Of a DNA stretch of 64,000 nt, positions 10,403-20,672 are shown in pieces. The position numbers and the translations under genes were made by a program. Positions within the stretch are counted from its first letter, which is position 1. Each line of letters opens with the position of its first letter. The notes beneath the pieces were generated by a model. It did no database searches. It was given only the letters and a program-made list of their open reading frames with translations, and was not told the origin of the DNA. The DNA is taken from assembly GCA_963971405.1 (NCBI GenBank), contig OZ020490.1, positions 24,205,464 through 24,269,463 of the forward strand. Reading direction: 5' to 3'. The stretch comes from Psococerastis gibbosa. Its lineage: Eukaryota > Arthropoda > Insecta > Psocodea > Psocidae.

Positions 10403-10618
10403 CCTAGGAGGCTTACTTGGTCCCTTGTCCAATGCCAATGACCCCATGGATTTCGAAAATTACTTGTATTGTTTCCGTATGAATTATGGGTCATTGGCAA
10501 ACTAGTATACGTCCTCGATGTCAACCTACACCGGCTACAAGCGATAATGGACAAGCTCTGACAAGCTTACCAATGGTGCAGTGTAACAGTTGGAAGCATG
10601 ACGTAACCAAGTACAGAT
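10403..10618 (-). mobile_element. Retroposon R1, copy 2
   Basis: It holds the reverse complement of the R1 body: GTCCCTTGTCCAATGCCAAT, ACCCCATGGATTTCG, GGCAAACTAGTATACG and CATGACGTAACCAAGTACAG. The hAT element at 10244-10402 abuts its A-tail side and probably inserted at that end. Confidence 0.7.
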
Positions 10619-10639
10619 ACAAGTCCCGCCCAAAGTGCA

Positions 10640-11012
10640 AAATAAATATGCTACGCAGAACATTATTAGAACCCCAAAATTTGTTGTGTTTATTGACTTA
10701 TTTTTAATTAATTAACAAATAAAACTATTAAAGATTTGGCTCATGTAAGTTGTAGAAGACTACTTAATGCATCATGTAATAGACTAGGAAATATTAAATG
10801 TTTGCGACCTTCTTTCATAAAACTCGCGTAATCTGGGATTTTTGAGAAAACTGCAAAATCGAAAAGTAAAAATACCCGATTATATGATGTACGAAGTAGT
10901 CTTCTACAATTTAAATGAGCCAAATTTTTAATAACTTGCTGATATAATGAAATAAAAAATGAAATGTATTTAATTGTGGGGTGCCAATTTTCTACGTAGC
11001 ATATCCTCTTAA
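10640..11012. mobile_element. MITE family T, copy 1
   Basis: It carries TTGGCTCATGTAAGTTGTAGAAGACTACTT and its inverted partner AAGTAGTCTTCTACAATTTAAATGAGCCAA, with outer ends GCTACGCAGAAC and GCCAATTTTCTACGTAGCATATCCTCTTAA. A homologous copy lies at 30945-31330. The right end reads CTCTTAA; the left end is diverged here. Confidence 0.75.
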
Positions 11013-11334
11013 GAAATTTTTCTCATCTCTCATTCTCTTCGGGAACAGTGTAATAATAAATTATTCCACTCACCTTCGGCTACGTCTGAAGAATTAATTT
11101 TGGCATCTCGATATCCTCCGAATGCTTTTGCACCTCGGAGGCGAAAGAACCGTTGAATTCACAGCCATAATAACAGACACTTAACTGCCACTTAACACTT
11201 GTTCATATCCATAGTCGGTTACGTTATGTCGACATGCCCGGAGCAAGTGTCACTCAAGTTGTTAATTACTAAAAACAAATTATAGTTTTTTAACTTCATT
11301 CTGCGAAACCAGGTATACATAGGTCTTGTTTTTT

Positions 11335-11490
11335 TTTCTTGAAAAGGTTATTCGCATACGAACAATTCAATGAATGTATCCCAATAACCTCTTCAGCCGG
11401 TAGGTAATACCTGTGTTGAGTTACGACAAGTTTAGAGACTCACAGCGCAAGTACGAACAAGCTACCACTATGCCATTAAAGACCATACTG
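11335..11490 (-). mobile_element. SINE-2, copy 1
   Basis: It contains TTCGCATACGAACAATTCAATGAATGTATCC, then CCTGTGTTGAGTTACGAC and GCTACCACTATGCCAT. Read on the minus strand it starts ATGGCATAGTGGTAGC, like a tRNA box A. The family ends in a T-run on its own strand. Confidence 0.6.
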
Positions 11491-11883
11491 GAGTTTGAAA
11501 TGAAGACATGTGGAGATGGGGCATTCATTTCCCGCCAAAAATATGTTTTTTTAATATCCGTGGTCCCTCGCATTGTCCCCATGTGACCATCAATTGAGAA
11601 AACGTAACCCCAGGATTCAAAATGTATTTTTGGCGCCCTCAAATGTCCCATCTCTCTTATATTGTACTGTAGTCACTTCATTGTACGACTCGGGCTCCGG
11701 TTCAGTCCAGTTGTTCGAGTAATGGACAATGAAACAGAAGGTCGAGGTTCAAAGACGACACTCGGTCTGTACACAGGTATTTCTCAATCAGCTACCTTGA
11801 AAAGAAAGAGTGTCCCCAGCATAAGATAAGGCCTTTCTTTGGCTGTCAAAACTGGATAAACAATCTATATAATGTCAAAACAT

Positions 11884-12262
11884 GCCAACGGCCCTACCAT
11901 GTTGAATCAACCAGAGCAGAGTCTGTTCCAAATTGGGGCAAACTTGGTAGTGTGCACAGCGTTGGCAGGGGAACATGGTGGGTCATGATAACGAATTGAG
12001 ACCATACCAGTCAGTCTGCGTGCATGTCGAGTCCTGGTCACCTCCAAATTAATCGTGTGACTTTACTATGTTCCCCAAGTGATTCGGAATCCACTATAAT
12101 CAGGAGGTCCACCCTGTCAGTCAACTCCCCTTTCCCCCGAGGTGAAAGAGTCTGCCCTTAGGGTGCTTCAAGTTAACAAACAGACTCACTCTCCCCGCCA
12201 GACTGACAGGGTTGCTTAAAGGCTAAAGCAGAAATGCTGAAAGCAGGCGTTTGAAACAACAA
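11884..12262 (+). mobile_element. 5S-headed SINE R4, full copy
   Basis: The head GCCAACGGCCCTACCATGTT followed by GAATCAACC closely matches the 5' end of insect-type 5S rRNA (GCCAACG.CCATACCATGTTGAATACACC). A later CTTGGTAGTGTG may derive from the 5S internal element region. The body contains GTGATTCGGAATCCACT and CACCCTGTCAGTCAACTCC, and the tail GAAATGCTGAAAGCAGGCGTTTG. It is non-coding. Confidence 0.75.
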
Positions 12263-12272
12263 CACATTCAAA

Positions 12273-12350
12273 AATTCATGGGGTCGTTGGCAGGACAAGT
12301 ATCAGTGGGCCATTATGTAAATATAGGCCTGCGTCCATAAATAACGCTAC
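12273..12350 (+). mobile_element. Retroposon R1 fragment
   Basis: A short stretch, AAATTCATGGGGTCGTTGGC to AGGCCTGCGTCCATAAATAA, corresponds to the 3' third of R1. Confidence 0.45.
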
Positions 12351-12359
12351 GCCTTGTTG

Positions 12360-12510
12360 AAGTGGTTCGGAATCCACTATAACTATAACAAATTAATCGT
12401 GTGACTTTACTATGTTCCCCATGTGATTCGGAATCCACTATAATCAGGAGCTCCACCCTGTCAGTCAACTCCCCGAGTTACTTTAAGTAGAAGTACTGAA
12501 AGCAGGCGTT
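12360..12510 (+). mobile_element. R4 SINE fragments, rearranged
   Basis: The core GTGGTTCGGAATCCACTATAA appears twice within 80 bp, followed by TCAGTCAACTCC and the R4 tail. This suggests an internally duplicated and deleted R4 copy. Confidence 0.55.
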
Positions 12511-12947
12511 GGAAAAAAAATATGTTAGTACATTATTATAATATCTGAAGTCTCTTCTTCTTCGATTACATGCAGTGTGTTAACATAAACTAAGACTTAA
12601 CCCATAAAGCGCATTTACTGGGACATTTCCTTGGTAATAAGGTATTTATAGGGTATGTATTTGTAATATATTTGTGTTGGGTAAATGTCAAGAGGTCAAG
12701 GGAAGCCGGAGATGAGCAGAAGACGTTGACGAAGAACCCAACACATGCTCAAGAATACTAAACTTCACTTCAAGGCCAAGGAGAAAAAGGAATAGTACTT
12801 AAATCGGAACAGGTTTATAATTGAACAATACACACGTTTTCGTGAATGCGAAACGGATATACAACTTGATTCGCGGCAAATTTGAAAATGCATTATGCGA
12901 TACGATGTTTAATGCAGCCACAGCCTATGTCAGTAATCGTCAACCGT
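12511..12947. other. Unassigned sequence
   Basis: AT-rich sequence with no repeat partner or exon recognised by reading. Confidence 0.35.
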
Positions 12948-13157
12948 CAGGGCATGTAGAGTAGTGGGACAGACTCCGACTTTCTCCCAAAAGGTTGTTG
13001 GTTCGAGACCCACATTTGCTACATTTTCTGGCATGGAGGGCATGTAAAGCAGGCGGTTCCGGGCCTTCCCAGTTGAGTGTATAAGAGAGGGATTTATAGC
13101 CCTAACTCCGCTAGTTTGGCTTAGAGTTATAAATAGAGCAAAGTCAATATTTATTTA
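12948..13157 (+). mobile_element. tSINE, copy 2
   Basis: Box A-like GCATGTAGAGTAGTGGGAC, box B-like TTGTTGGTTCGAGACCC, the body with GGGCATGTAAAGCAGGCGG and GTATAAGAGAGGGATTTATAGCC, and a tail ending AGTCAATATTTATTTATTTAA are all present. It is one of the longer copies. Confidence 0.8.
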
Positions 13158-13313
13158 TTTAACCTTAGGCCTATTTCTTTTCAAGCCTCTCTAACTGTGG
13201 CATGATACAGGAGTAAACCCTTGAAGGTTTAGGCACCATAGTATGGTTTGTTATATTGATGGGCTTATTTGGTAGGATAAGCTATTGCTCACATTCATTG
13301 CTGTGCCAACCAA

Positions 13314-13656
13314 TTTGATTCCACGAGAACAGAGCTTGTTCCAAACTGCGGCAACTTGGTAATGTGCACAGCGTTGGCAGGGGAACATTGTGGGGCATGA
13401 TAACGCGTTGAGAGGTCAGTCTACTTGCGTGGCTAGTCCTGGTCACCTCCAAATTAATCGTGTGACATTACCATGTTCCCCAAGTGGTTCGGAATCGACT
13501 CTTATCAGAAGTTCCACCCTGTCAGTCAACTCCCCTTCTCCCCGAGGTGAAGGAGTCTGCCCTTAGGGTGCCTCAAGTTAATAAACAGACACACTCCCCC
13601 GCCTGGCTGACAGGGTTGCTTAAAGCAGAAATTCTGAAAGCAGGCTTTGGAAAAAT
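13314..13656 (+). mobile_element. 5S-headed SINE R4 with 13-bp duplication
   Basis: The head is TGCCAACCAATTTGATTCC, more diverged from 5S than other copies. The body has CCAAGTGGTTCGGAATCGACT and CACCCTGTCAGTCAACTCC, and the tail GAAAGCAGGCTTTGGAAAAAT. The flanking 13-bp repeats ACATTCATTGCTG at 13301-13313 and 13657-13669 match perfectly, showing retroposition. Confidence 0.88.
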
Positions 13657-13669
13657 ACATTCATTGCTG

Positions 13670-14265
13670 GGATGATTCAAAAGTGCAGTTGTAGTGATAG
13701 CGCATTACCAACTAAGTCAGCGGTCAGAATAAAAACTAACTTGGAAAACGTTGTTGCAAACCAATCTATAGATTTAAAATTGTCTAACTAAAGTGCAATA
13801 GAAGATGTTATATTTGATACGATACTCTGTTGGTGATGGTGCGCTAGTACAGGATATAAATTGGCATAGATATACTTTAAAGAGGTGTGTATAACCAACA
13901 TTCAATACCATCAATGCGCCCATGTGGAAAATGAAGACAAATTTCTTTCTTCTTCTGCTTCCAGTTGGCCAGGTAACGACAATAAGCGCAGAAAAAATAA
14001 TACCAACAGATGTGAATTAGAACAATAGAGATGTTAGGAATGACGCCTTTAATAGACGAATAGTGAGTAAGACGCAATCAATCTTATGAAATCTAGTTCT
14101 ACAAGATTAAGATAGGAAAGATAACGTGGAATTAATGGGAATAAAGTGACTCAAAGTGTCGTGGAATTAGCGACGCGGAAATTCGGACCTAATCTGTCGT
14201 ATGTAGATCAAGGAAAACACAGGAGAATAACCACCCACTGATAAAAGGTTTTTGGGTGACAGATA
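13670..14265. other. Unassigned sequence
   Basis: No exon, repeat or RNA gene recognised. The minus-strand 66-residue frame at 13877-14077 has no domain features. Confidence 0.35.
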
Positions 14266-14269
14266 CAGA

Positions 14270-14665
14270 TTTAAGAAAGAATGAAAACGGTAAATATAAT
14301 AGAGAACTTTGTACAATATGCTGCGCTTATCTGGGAGAGATCGTGTGTCTATTGCCGAGGCCCTTATGCAAATGGATGCAGAAGCCGAGTTGCTGTTGAC
14401 GGTTAAGAAATGGAAACTAACATATTTCGGTCATGTGATGATAAACGACTAATATTGCCTTCTTCTAGTTAGAATCCAAGAGAAGATAGAAGCTAAAGAG
14501 GGTCTGAAGGCTCCCGGCAGAAGAAGAACATCCTATTAGTTTGGCAAGGGCGCGACTTCCCTTTTCAGAGCAGCAGTTGTCAAAGTCCAAACTGCCAATC
14601 TTCTCTACGTAGGCTATATATTCAAGAATTCGGATGGGCAGGCAGTAAGTTATATGCAGCAATTT
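14270..14665 (+). mobile_element. LINE ORF2 C-terminal fragment
   Basis: The plus strand reads MLRLSGRDRVSIAEALMQM, KKWKLTYFGHVM, then QEKIEAKEGLKAPGRRRTSY-stop-FGKG and ATSLFRAAVVKVQTANLL. The order WxDRVSxxEAL, KLxYxGHxM, GRRRxSW, TTSLFRAA is a widespread insect reverse-transcriptase tail. It has an internal stop and no upstream catalytic domain, so it is a dead 3' fragment. Confidence 0.7.
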
Positions 14666-14904
14666 AATATACATCTACACTCCACAGTATATGCATATCT
14701 ACAACAATGGAAAGATACGAGTATTGATTTTTATGCGGGTGGGGACCTCAAGTAACAAGTAAAAAGTAAATAAAAATAGGTAATGCATAATAAAAATAAA
14801 TAAAAATTGTTTCTGCTAAGCTTATTAGGAGAGCTCCCACCATCTTAAGTAAAGCTATAGAAAACGGAATCGGAAGGAAGTCGCCATGCCTTGGAATAGC
14901 AAAA

Positions 14905-14990
14905 AAAATTGGTTGTCTGTAAGTCGGTTGTAAAGTCGGTTTACGGACGATAATTTAACGTGACAACGCCTAAATTAATAAATTTTACAT
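14905..14990. mobile_element. Solo end of MITE family F
   Basis: TTGGTTGTCTGTAAG, GTCGGTTTACGGACGATAAT and TTAACGTGACAACGCC are the reverse complement of the right end of the element at 47768-48010. No opposite end was found nearby. Confidence 0.5.
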
Positions 14991-14997
14991 ATATAAT

Positions 14998-15850
14998 ATA
15001 TGGCTGGAAAGAGAAAGAAATGTCGAAAAGCTCATAAGTAGTTGGAAATTTTTTAAATAGAGAACAACGCGCCCGAAAGAGGCCGATTTTTGTTGAAATT
15101 CGAGTGTACCCCCTGACATTTCACAACCCCAAAGCCAAACTCCTTGCTTAATCACCGCAAATATAGCATGGCCTGAAAGAGGAAAAATAGATTAAATGGG
15201 TATAATTTAAATTAAAACAGGCCTTCTACATCTGGCAAAAAATTGCTTTAAACCCGCCCATGCAATTCCAATGGGATTGGTGGAAATGCGTTTCAGTTTA
15301 CTAATTTTGTGTTCCACTCGTGTTTGAGGGATGAAGGGGTAAATTTGAAACTATGTATTTCTACTCATTTGAAACCTTAATTTATATTGCTTTTAATGAG
15401 ATATTAAAAATTCATTTCGGTTGAAAATTGCAGGCTGTGGAATTTTTTTTATTCTATATGCATGTAATTGGAAGAGTACCCTTTGAACCTGTTTTCCGCC
15501 GAAACACGGATGGCTTACCAACTCACCTGAGCCTGAACGAAGAGGCGGATAGTAAAACTGAATATATGTCTGGAAAGAGTAAGAAAGGTGGAAAACAACT
15601 AAAGTAGTTCTCAAATTGATATTGACACCCCCAAAAACGCGGCCGAAAAAGGCATATTTTCGATGAAAATCGACAAATTCGGGTCAAATTTGGGCGCACC
15701 TCCTCACGTTTCCACCCCCCAAAGTCGAACCCCTTGCCCTATCACAACAGATATAGCATGGCCTGAAAGAGGAAGAATAGACGACGACATGGTTATAATT
15801 TAAATTGGAATAAACCTTTTACATCTGCCTAAAAAAGTTGCTTTAAACAA
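14998..15850 (+). repeat. Direct repeat, two copies of about 270 bp
   Basis: The stretches 14998-15260 and 15565-15850 share ATATATGTCTGGAAAGAGTAAGAAA-like starts, then GCCCGAAAGAGGC / GGCCGAAAAAGGC, AGATATAGCATGGCCTGAAAGAGGAA and a CTGCxAAAAA..TTGCTTTAAAC end. The offset is about 565 bp. The intervening 300 bp is unrelated. The family was not identified. Confidence 0.65.
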
Positions 15851-15869
15851 GCGTTACTGACCCGTTTTT

Positions 15870-16730
15870 CCGATCCGCGTCAGTGACCCGCGTTTCCCTT
15901 TTCTTACATGCACCTAGTATTCCACCCAACGCGTGTAGTAACCCAATAAATAAATAATGACTTCATTTTTTACTGAGACCCTAGCGGGTCATACACTCAG
16001 CCAGGGGTTAGCAACAAACGCAGTAGTACAATTTACAGTACATTTATATCGAATATATCGAAAACTACATAAGCAAACACTCAATTATGCTGTATGTCTT
16101 ATCCAGCTCTTTTTCTAGGCACATACCCACATAATATTCCATTCTAAAGAAGGTTTTCTTCACAATAACTGGAATATGCAGTTTTATTTTAAATACTTCC
16201 AAATTGTTTCATAAGTGAAACATATCAAAGTTTCTGAATTTGCCAGATTAATTACAAATAATATGCATGTTTATGTTAATTACTGCGTATATAAGAGACT
16301 TCCTTCTATAACGCACATCACATTCGCACGCCCTTGGTTTAAATGTTGGTATAACTCAGTCATACTAATTATTAAGTATTATCCCGGCCTCCATGTATGT
16401 CTACGTACTGTATATTGTATACTAGTTAACAAGTGATTTCCAGTAGTTTGCTTCCTGAAGCCTCAAGTCATAAAATTATAATAAACTCATCAGCGATGAA
16501 TGTGGCATCATGTTTGCATATGTTTTTTGCTTGTTTATGTTTTAATTATTAAATAAAATACCCAGGAGAATGGTTTTTTTGAAATGAAGAACCAGTTGCT
16601 TATAATTTTAATACTGTGGGTTGTGGCATCCTTCACTTTTATTTTAATAGATCGCTTTGGACCCGACAGACCCGGCAACGAACCAGCTGGTTTCGAGTAC
16701 CGTTGCCAACTCCCGAAAGGGGTCTGCCTG
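15870..16730. other. Unassigned AT-rich sequence
   Basis: No repeat partner or exon recognised apart from simple AT-rich stretches. Confidence 0.35.
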
Positions 16731-16734
16731 CAGT

Positions 16735-16897
16735 CTGATCGAGGCGTTTATAATACCGGGGTTAAATAAATACCCTAGGATTATAACTGTAAACAAACAA
16801 ATTTTGAATAGCACTTTCCATTATAAAATTATCTTGTTTACCAGTGGATTAAATAAATACCGGTATTATAAACGTCCCGATCAGGCTGCTGGAAGTA
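16735..16897. mobile_element. Palindromic MITE family D, copy 1
   Basis: The arms contain GTTTATAATACCGG.GTTAAATAAATACC and its complement GGATTAAATAAATACCGGTATTATAAACG, ending CCCGATCAGGCTGCTGG. The centre TAGCACTTTCCATTATAAAAT is the reverse complement of the centre of the copy at 18071-18251, so the two copies lie in opposite orientation. Confidence 0.75.
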
Positions 16898-16962
16898 TTT
16901 AGACCCTTGTCTTAATAGGAGAACTTAATGTTTCCGATCAGGGAGGAGGAAAAGGGGCATGG

Positions 16963-17095
16963 GCATACCAGTTTGCCAATTGCCAAAATTGCATACGGAA
17001 ACAATATAAATAATGTACGAAATCCATGGGGTCGTTGGCATTGGACAAGGGAACAATGGGCCACTTTAAGTAGACCTAGGTACATAAAAAGACAT
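16963..17095 (+). mobile_element. Retroposon R1, 5'-truncated copy
   Basis: It starts within R1 at ACCAGTTTGCCAATTGCC and runs to AGACCTAGGTACATAAAAAG, the family 3' end. The first half is missing. Confidence 0.65.
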
Positions 17096-17645
17096 TACTA
17101 CTAACCAGAATTATTTTTTAGCCTTACTAAAGAGCTCTTTTACAGAATGAACATGGAAGAATATTGTTGCCAGGAAGTACTTATAGAGCCAGTGCTATCA
17201 ATCAAGATTTAGCCCATAAAAGTTGTTAAGACAAGAAGAAATCATGAGGTTTGACCTTTCAAAGGACAAGCAGAGACTACTTATCAGTGGCCGTTTTCAC
17301 TAGGCGCTGAACACTCAAAATGCTGCTAAAATATAGCTAAGGCTGGCTTAAGAAGGGCAACGCAGGGAGTTTGACAGCGGTGGATCCAGGAACTTTGATT
17401 TTTGGTTTGCACTAATGCCTATAATATCTGTTAGTCTTGTAAATAAGACTGAATGAATTTTTTGTGAATTTTAATTTAAAAAAAAGCGGTTTTTTATCCA
17501 ATTTAATATTTAGTACCTACATAATTCAAACATGACGCATAAACGCCCAACGCATATCTTAATAAAAGTAAATGAAATACCACAATCCATCAATCAACCT
17601 TGAATTATCCTAAAGTACAGCATTAGACCCATGGACACTACCTAG

Positions 17646-17870
17646 TTAATTAATATTATTTAAGGACTTTTTACGGACACAGGTCCCATAGGTCCCGTGA
17701 GCAATGCCAACGACTCCATGGATTTCGGACATTATTTGTATTGTTTCCGTATGAATTTTTGGCCATTGGCAAACTGGTATACGTTCGCGATAATAGACAA
17801 GCTGAGACAAGCTTACCATTGACGCAATGAAACAGGCGAAAGTATGACTTAACCAAGTACAGATACTAGT
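17646..17870 (-). mobile_element. Retroposon R1 with 10-bp duplication
   Basis: This is a full-length reverse copy: TTAAGGACTTTTTACGGACA, GGATTTCGGACATTATTTGT, GGCCATTGGCAAACTGGTAT and CATGACTTAACCAAGTACAG. Flanks CACTACCTAG occur at 17636-17645 and 17871-17880. With the A-rich 3' tail on the minus strand, this marks R1 as a retroposon. Confidence 0.78.
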
Positions 17871-18070
17871 CACTACCTAGATACATTCATATTTTCATTT
17901 TTAAAAATTGCCTCCAACTCCTTCCAAGTATGTCCTTTAGGTATTTACAAGCATCTGCTGATAGTACTTTTGTAAAAACGAATATGGGGTAAACACCGTA
18001 CCGTATTGTAACAGCGGTGACATGAAATGCACACCGACTACAGTAAGGCTGTTCTCTACTAATTTCTCTA

Positions 18071-18251
18071 CCAGCAGCCTGATCATGGCGATTATACAAT
18101 AATACCGGTATTTATTTAATCCCCTGGTATTAAAAATGTAAACAAGATAATTTTATAATGGAAAGTGCTATTCAAAATTTGTTTGTTTACATTTTTAATA
18201 CCTGGGGATTAAATAAATACCGGTATTATAATCGCCATGATCAGGCTGCAG
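18071..18251. mobile_element. Palindromic MITE family D, copy 2
   Basis: Arms of about 75 bp start CCAGCAGCCTGATCATGGCG and end CGCCATGATCAGGCTGCAGG, with internal AATACCGGTATTTATTTAAT paired across a centre of about 35 bp. A half-end resembling it lies near 56545-56600. Very strong cruciform or hairpin potential, no coding. Confidence 0.85.
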
Positions 18252-18311
18252 GTTCCGTGAGGATTTGGTATCTTGACGAATTTAGCGAATCAATCATCAT
18301 AATATGCCTTC

Positions 18312-18472
18312 GATGGCATAGTGGTAGCTTGTTCGTACTTGAGCGATTCTCTAGACACCATGGGATCGGAAACCTGTCGTAACTCAACACAGGTATTACC
18401 TACAGAGGCGGTATAACAGGTTATTCGGATACATTCATTGAATTGTTTGTATGTGATTTTTTTTTTTTTTAA
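18312..18472 (+). mobile_element. SINE-2, copy 2
   Basis: This starts CGATGGCATAGTGGTAGCTT (tRNA box A-like), continues GATCGGAAACCTGTCGTAACTC (weak box B match) and ends ATTGAATTGTTTGTATGTGA followed by a T-run. The T-run at the 3' side is shared with the 23572 copy. Confidence 0.65.
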
Positions 18473-18799
18473 GCATAAATTGGGTCGATCGATACCGTGA
18501 ATTTTATGCTACCTACCGATGTACCGTAATAATAATACCTACAAAACTTTATAGTAAAAAAAAACATAAAAATTTCTATATGTATTGGATTTGAACTGGA
18601 GTCGTTACGGCCTTCCAAGTAACCATGCACACAGACCATTTTCTTTGGAATGAGGAGTAATCGGGTCTTGATAATTATCATAAGTAATAATAATAATAAT
18701 AATGCAGGTACTGGTTTTTCCATCTCTCATGAATAGGTAACTCCAGTTTTTACTCATAGCACTATTTGCACAAAGAATAATTAATTATTTCGTTATCTT

Positions 18800-19260
18800 G
18801 TTTTGAAAAAATAAAGCTGGTAAAACTGGTACGAGTACGGAACAACTAGGAAAATTTACTGTGGGTAAAACCTTTTCTACTGTCCTACAAGTCTGTTCAC
18901 AAAAAATTAAAGAAGGACAGACAGTGAATCGTTTCAAACAAACGAAGAGGAAAAATTTATAATAAACTAAACTAACAATAAAAAAAAAACTAAACAAACT
19001 AATAATAAAAAAATAAAAAAGGAGCCCCAATGTTTTGAAAAAAGTAAAGCCGGTGAAACTGGTACGAGTATGGAGCAACTAGGAAAATGTACTGTGGGTA
19101 AAACCTTTCCTACTGTCCTACACGTCAGTACACAAAAATTTAGTAAAGAAGGGACCGACAGTGAATCGTTTCGAACAACCGAAGAGGAAAAACCTATGAT
19201 AAACTAATCTAACAATAAAAAACTAAACAAACTGATAATAAAAAATAAAAAAGGAGCCCA
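18800..19260. repeat. Tandem duplication, 232-bp unit
   Basis: Two copies start GTTTTGAAAAAA at 18800 and 19032, share ACTGGTACGAGTA, ACTGTGGGTAAAACC and GACAGTGAATCGTTTC, and end AAAAAGGAGCCC. The copies differ by point changes and A-run length. Confidence 0.85.
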
Positions 19261-19720
19261 AGGACTATTTTTTTAAGCGTCGAAATAAACAATGTCGATT
19301 GTTTCTAAATGTTAACATTTAAACTTGTGAAAGCAAAGTCTCGGTTACGGCCCTGTGGCCTCCTATTTAATAAATATATTATATGCAGAATGTAGGCTAC
19401 ATTTAAAAAAAATTTGAATCCGTAAAATAAAAAAGTACCCCCAAGACTATATTTTTGAAGCCTCGAAATAACCAGTGTCGTTTCTAAATGCTAACGTTTA
19501 AATTAGGGAAGACCCTGCGGCCTCCTATTCCATCAATAAATTACAGACAGAATGTAAAGTTAACAAAAAATTATTGAATCTTTTAATGTAAAAAAGGATC
19601 AGATTATTTAAATTATTTTTTAGCCTCAAAATAAAGAACTTTTCTAAATGCTAACGTTTCAAATAGGGAAGACGACGTCCCGGTTACGACCCTACGGTCA
19701 CCTATTTACAATCAATCAAC
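19261..19720. repeat. Tandem repeat, three diverged copies
   Basis: Each unit of about 120-180 bp carries a CTCGAAATAA-like word, TTTCTAAATGCTAACGTTT and GGCCTCCTATT (last copy GGTCACCTATT). They start near 19261, 19441 and 19601. They directly follow the 232-bp repeats and precede a CpG-rich stretch. Confidence 0.75.
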
Positions 19721-19739
19721 AAGTAACTACTTCTCGAAA

Positions 19740-20115
19740 TAACAACACACTAATATATAACAAATTCACACCTTAAATGGCACAAACAGTCCACTACTTC
19801 ATTGCCATGGTCGACTGACACCACAGAGTTACACACACGTCACCTGACACAACCAATAACGACTTTGCCCGACTATTCGTACTTCTAAAAAAATTTATTG
19901 CACTCGACTCGGGAAAGCGTTGTGCCTTCAAACACTTCGCGACTTCTGTGAACCTGAAAGCTCCCAAAGCCTCATGCCAAGACTACGCGAAAAATCGCGA
20001 GCCTGTTTCGCTTATGTGCAATAAACAGGTACCCGAGTCGCAAATCAGGTTTGCTATGTTTCGCCTATGGCGGAGCCGGTATCGGGAGCGCTGTTACCGT
20101 GCAAAAATGTGCACA
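19740..20115. promoter_or_regulatory. CpG-rich stretch, possible promoter
   Basis: This stretch is richer in CG dinucleotides than its surroundings (for example CGCGACTTC, ACGCGAAAAATCGCGAGCC, GGAGCCGGTATCGGGAGCG). In a genome depleted of CpG elsewhere, such a stretch may be a promoter, an element 5' region, or recently inserted DNA. No open frame or TATA position fixes a direction. Confidence 0.25.
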
Positions 20116-20483
20116 GTGAGATAGTGAGGATGACTCTTTAAGAATGATAATGAATTTGTTGTAGGTTAGAGTTTAATATTGTATTATAAGATGCATTAAG
20201 AGCAAATTGGAGTACACCTAGTAAGAGTTTCTTGCGCAAAGTCGATTTTCACAGGAAGTACCGATTCTAAGCGCCAATATCCATTAAATTACCGGAAATG
20301 CTCCCCAGCGTTTCGATTCGTCACCCTAAAGTCAGAAGGGCCTACCATAAAAAACCACAATTCCGGGGAAAATGCTGACCAAACAGGGTTATGATGAAGA
20401 AAGAAGAACCTCTTGCCTCTATGAATCAGACTGGAACCATTTTTATTGTTTAGAGACAAAATTTTTATTTTATCTACTTCAGA

Positions 20484-20672
20484 ACCTGTAGAGTAGTGGT
20501 ATGGACTCCGACATTCCCCCGAAAGGTTGTCAGTTCGAGTGCCACACTTGCTATATTTTTTGACTATGCTTTGCAGGGCATGTAAAGCAGGGGGCCCCGA
20601 GCCAACCTAGCTGCGTATAAGAGAGGGCGTTATAGCTGTAACTCTACTAGGTTGGCCTAGTAATAGAACTTA
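20484..20672 (+). mobile_element. tSINE, copy 3
   Basis: CCTGTAGAGTAGTGGTATGG (box A), AGGTTGTCAGTTCGAGTGCC (box B), the body GGGCATGTAAAGCAGG and the tail GGTTGGCCTAGTAATAGAAC are all present. Confidence 0.78.
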
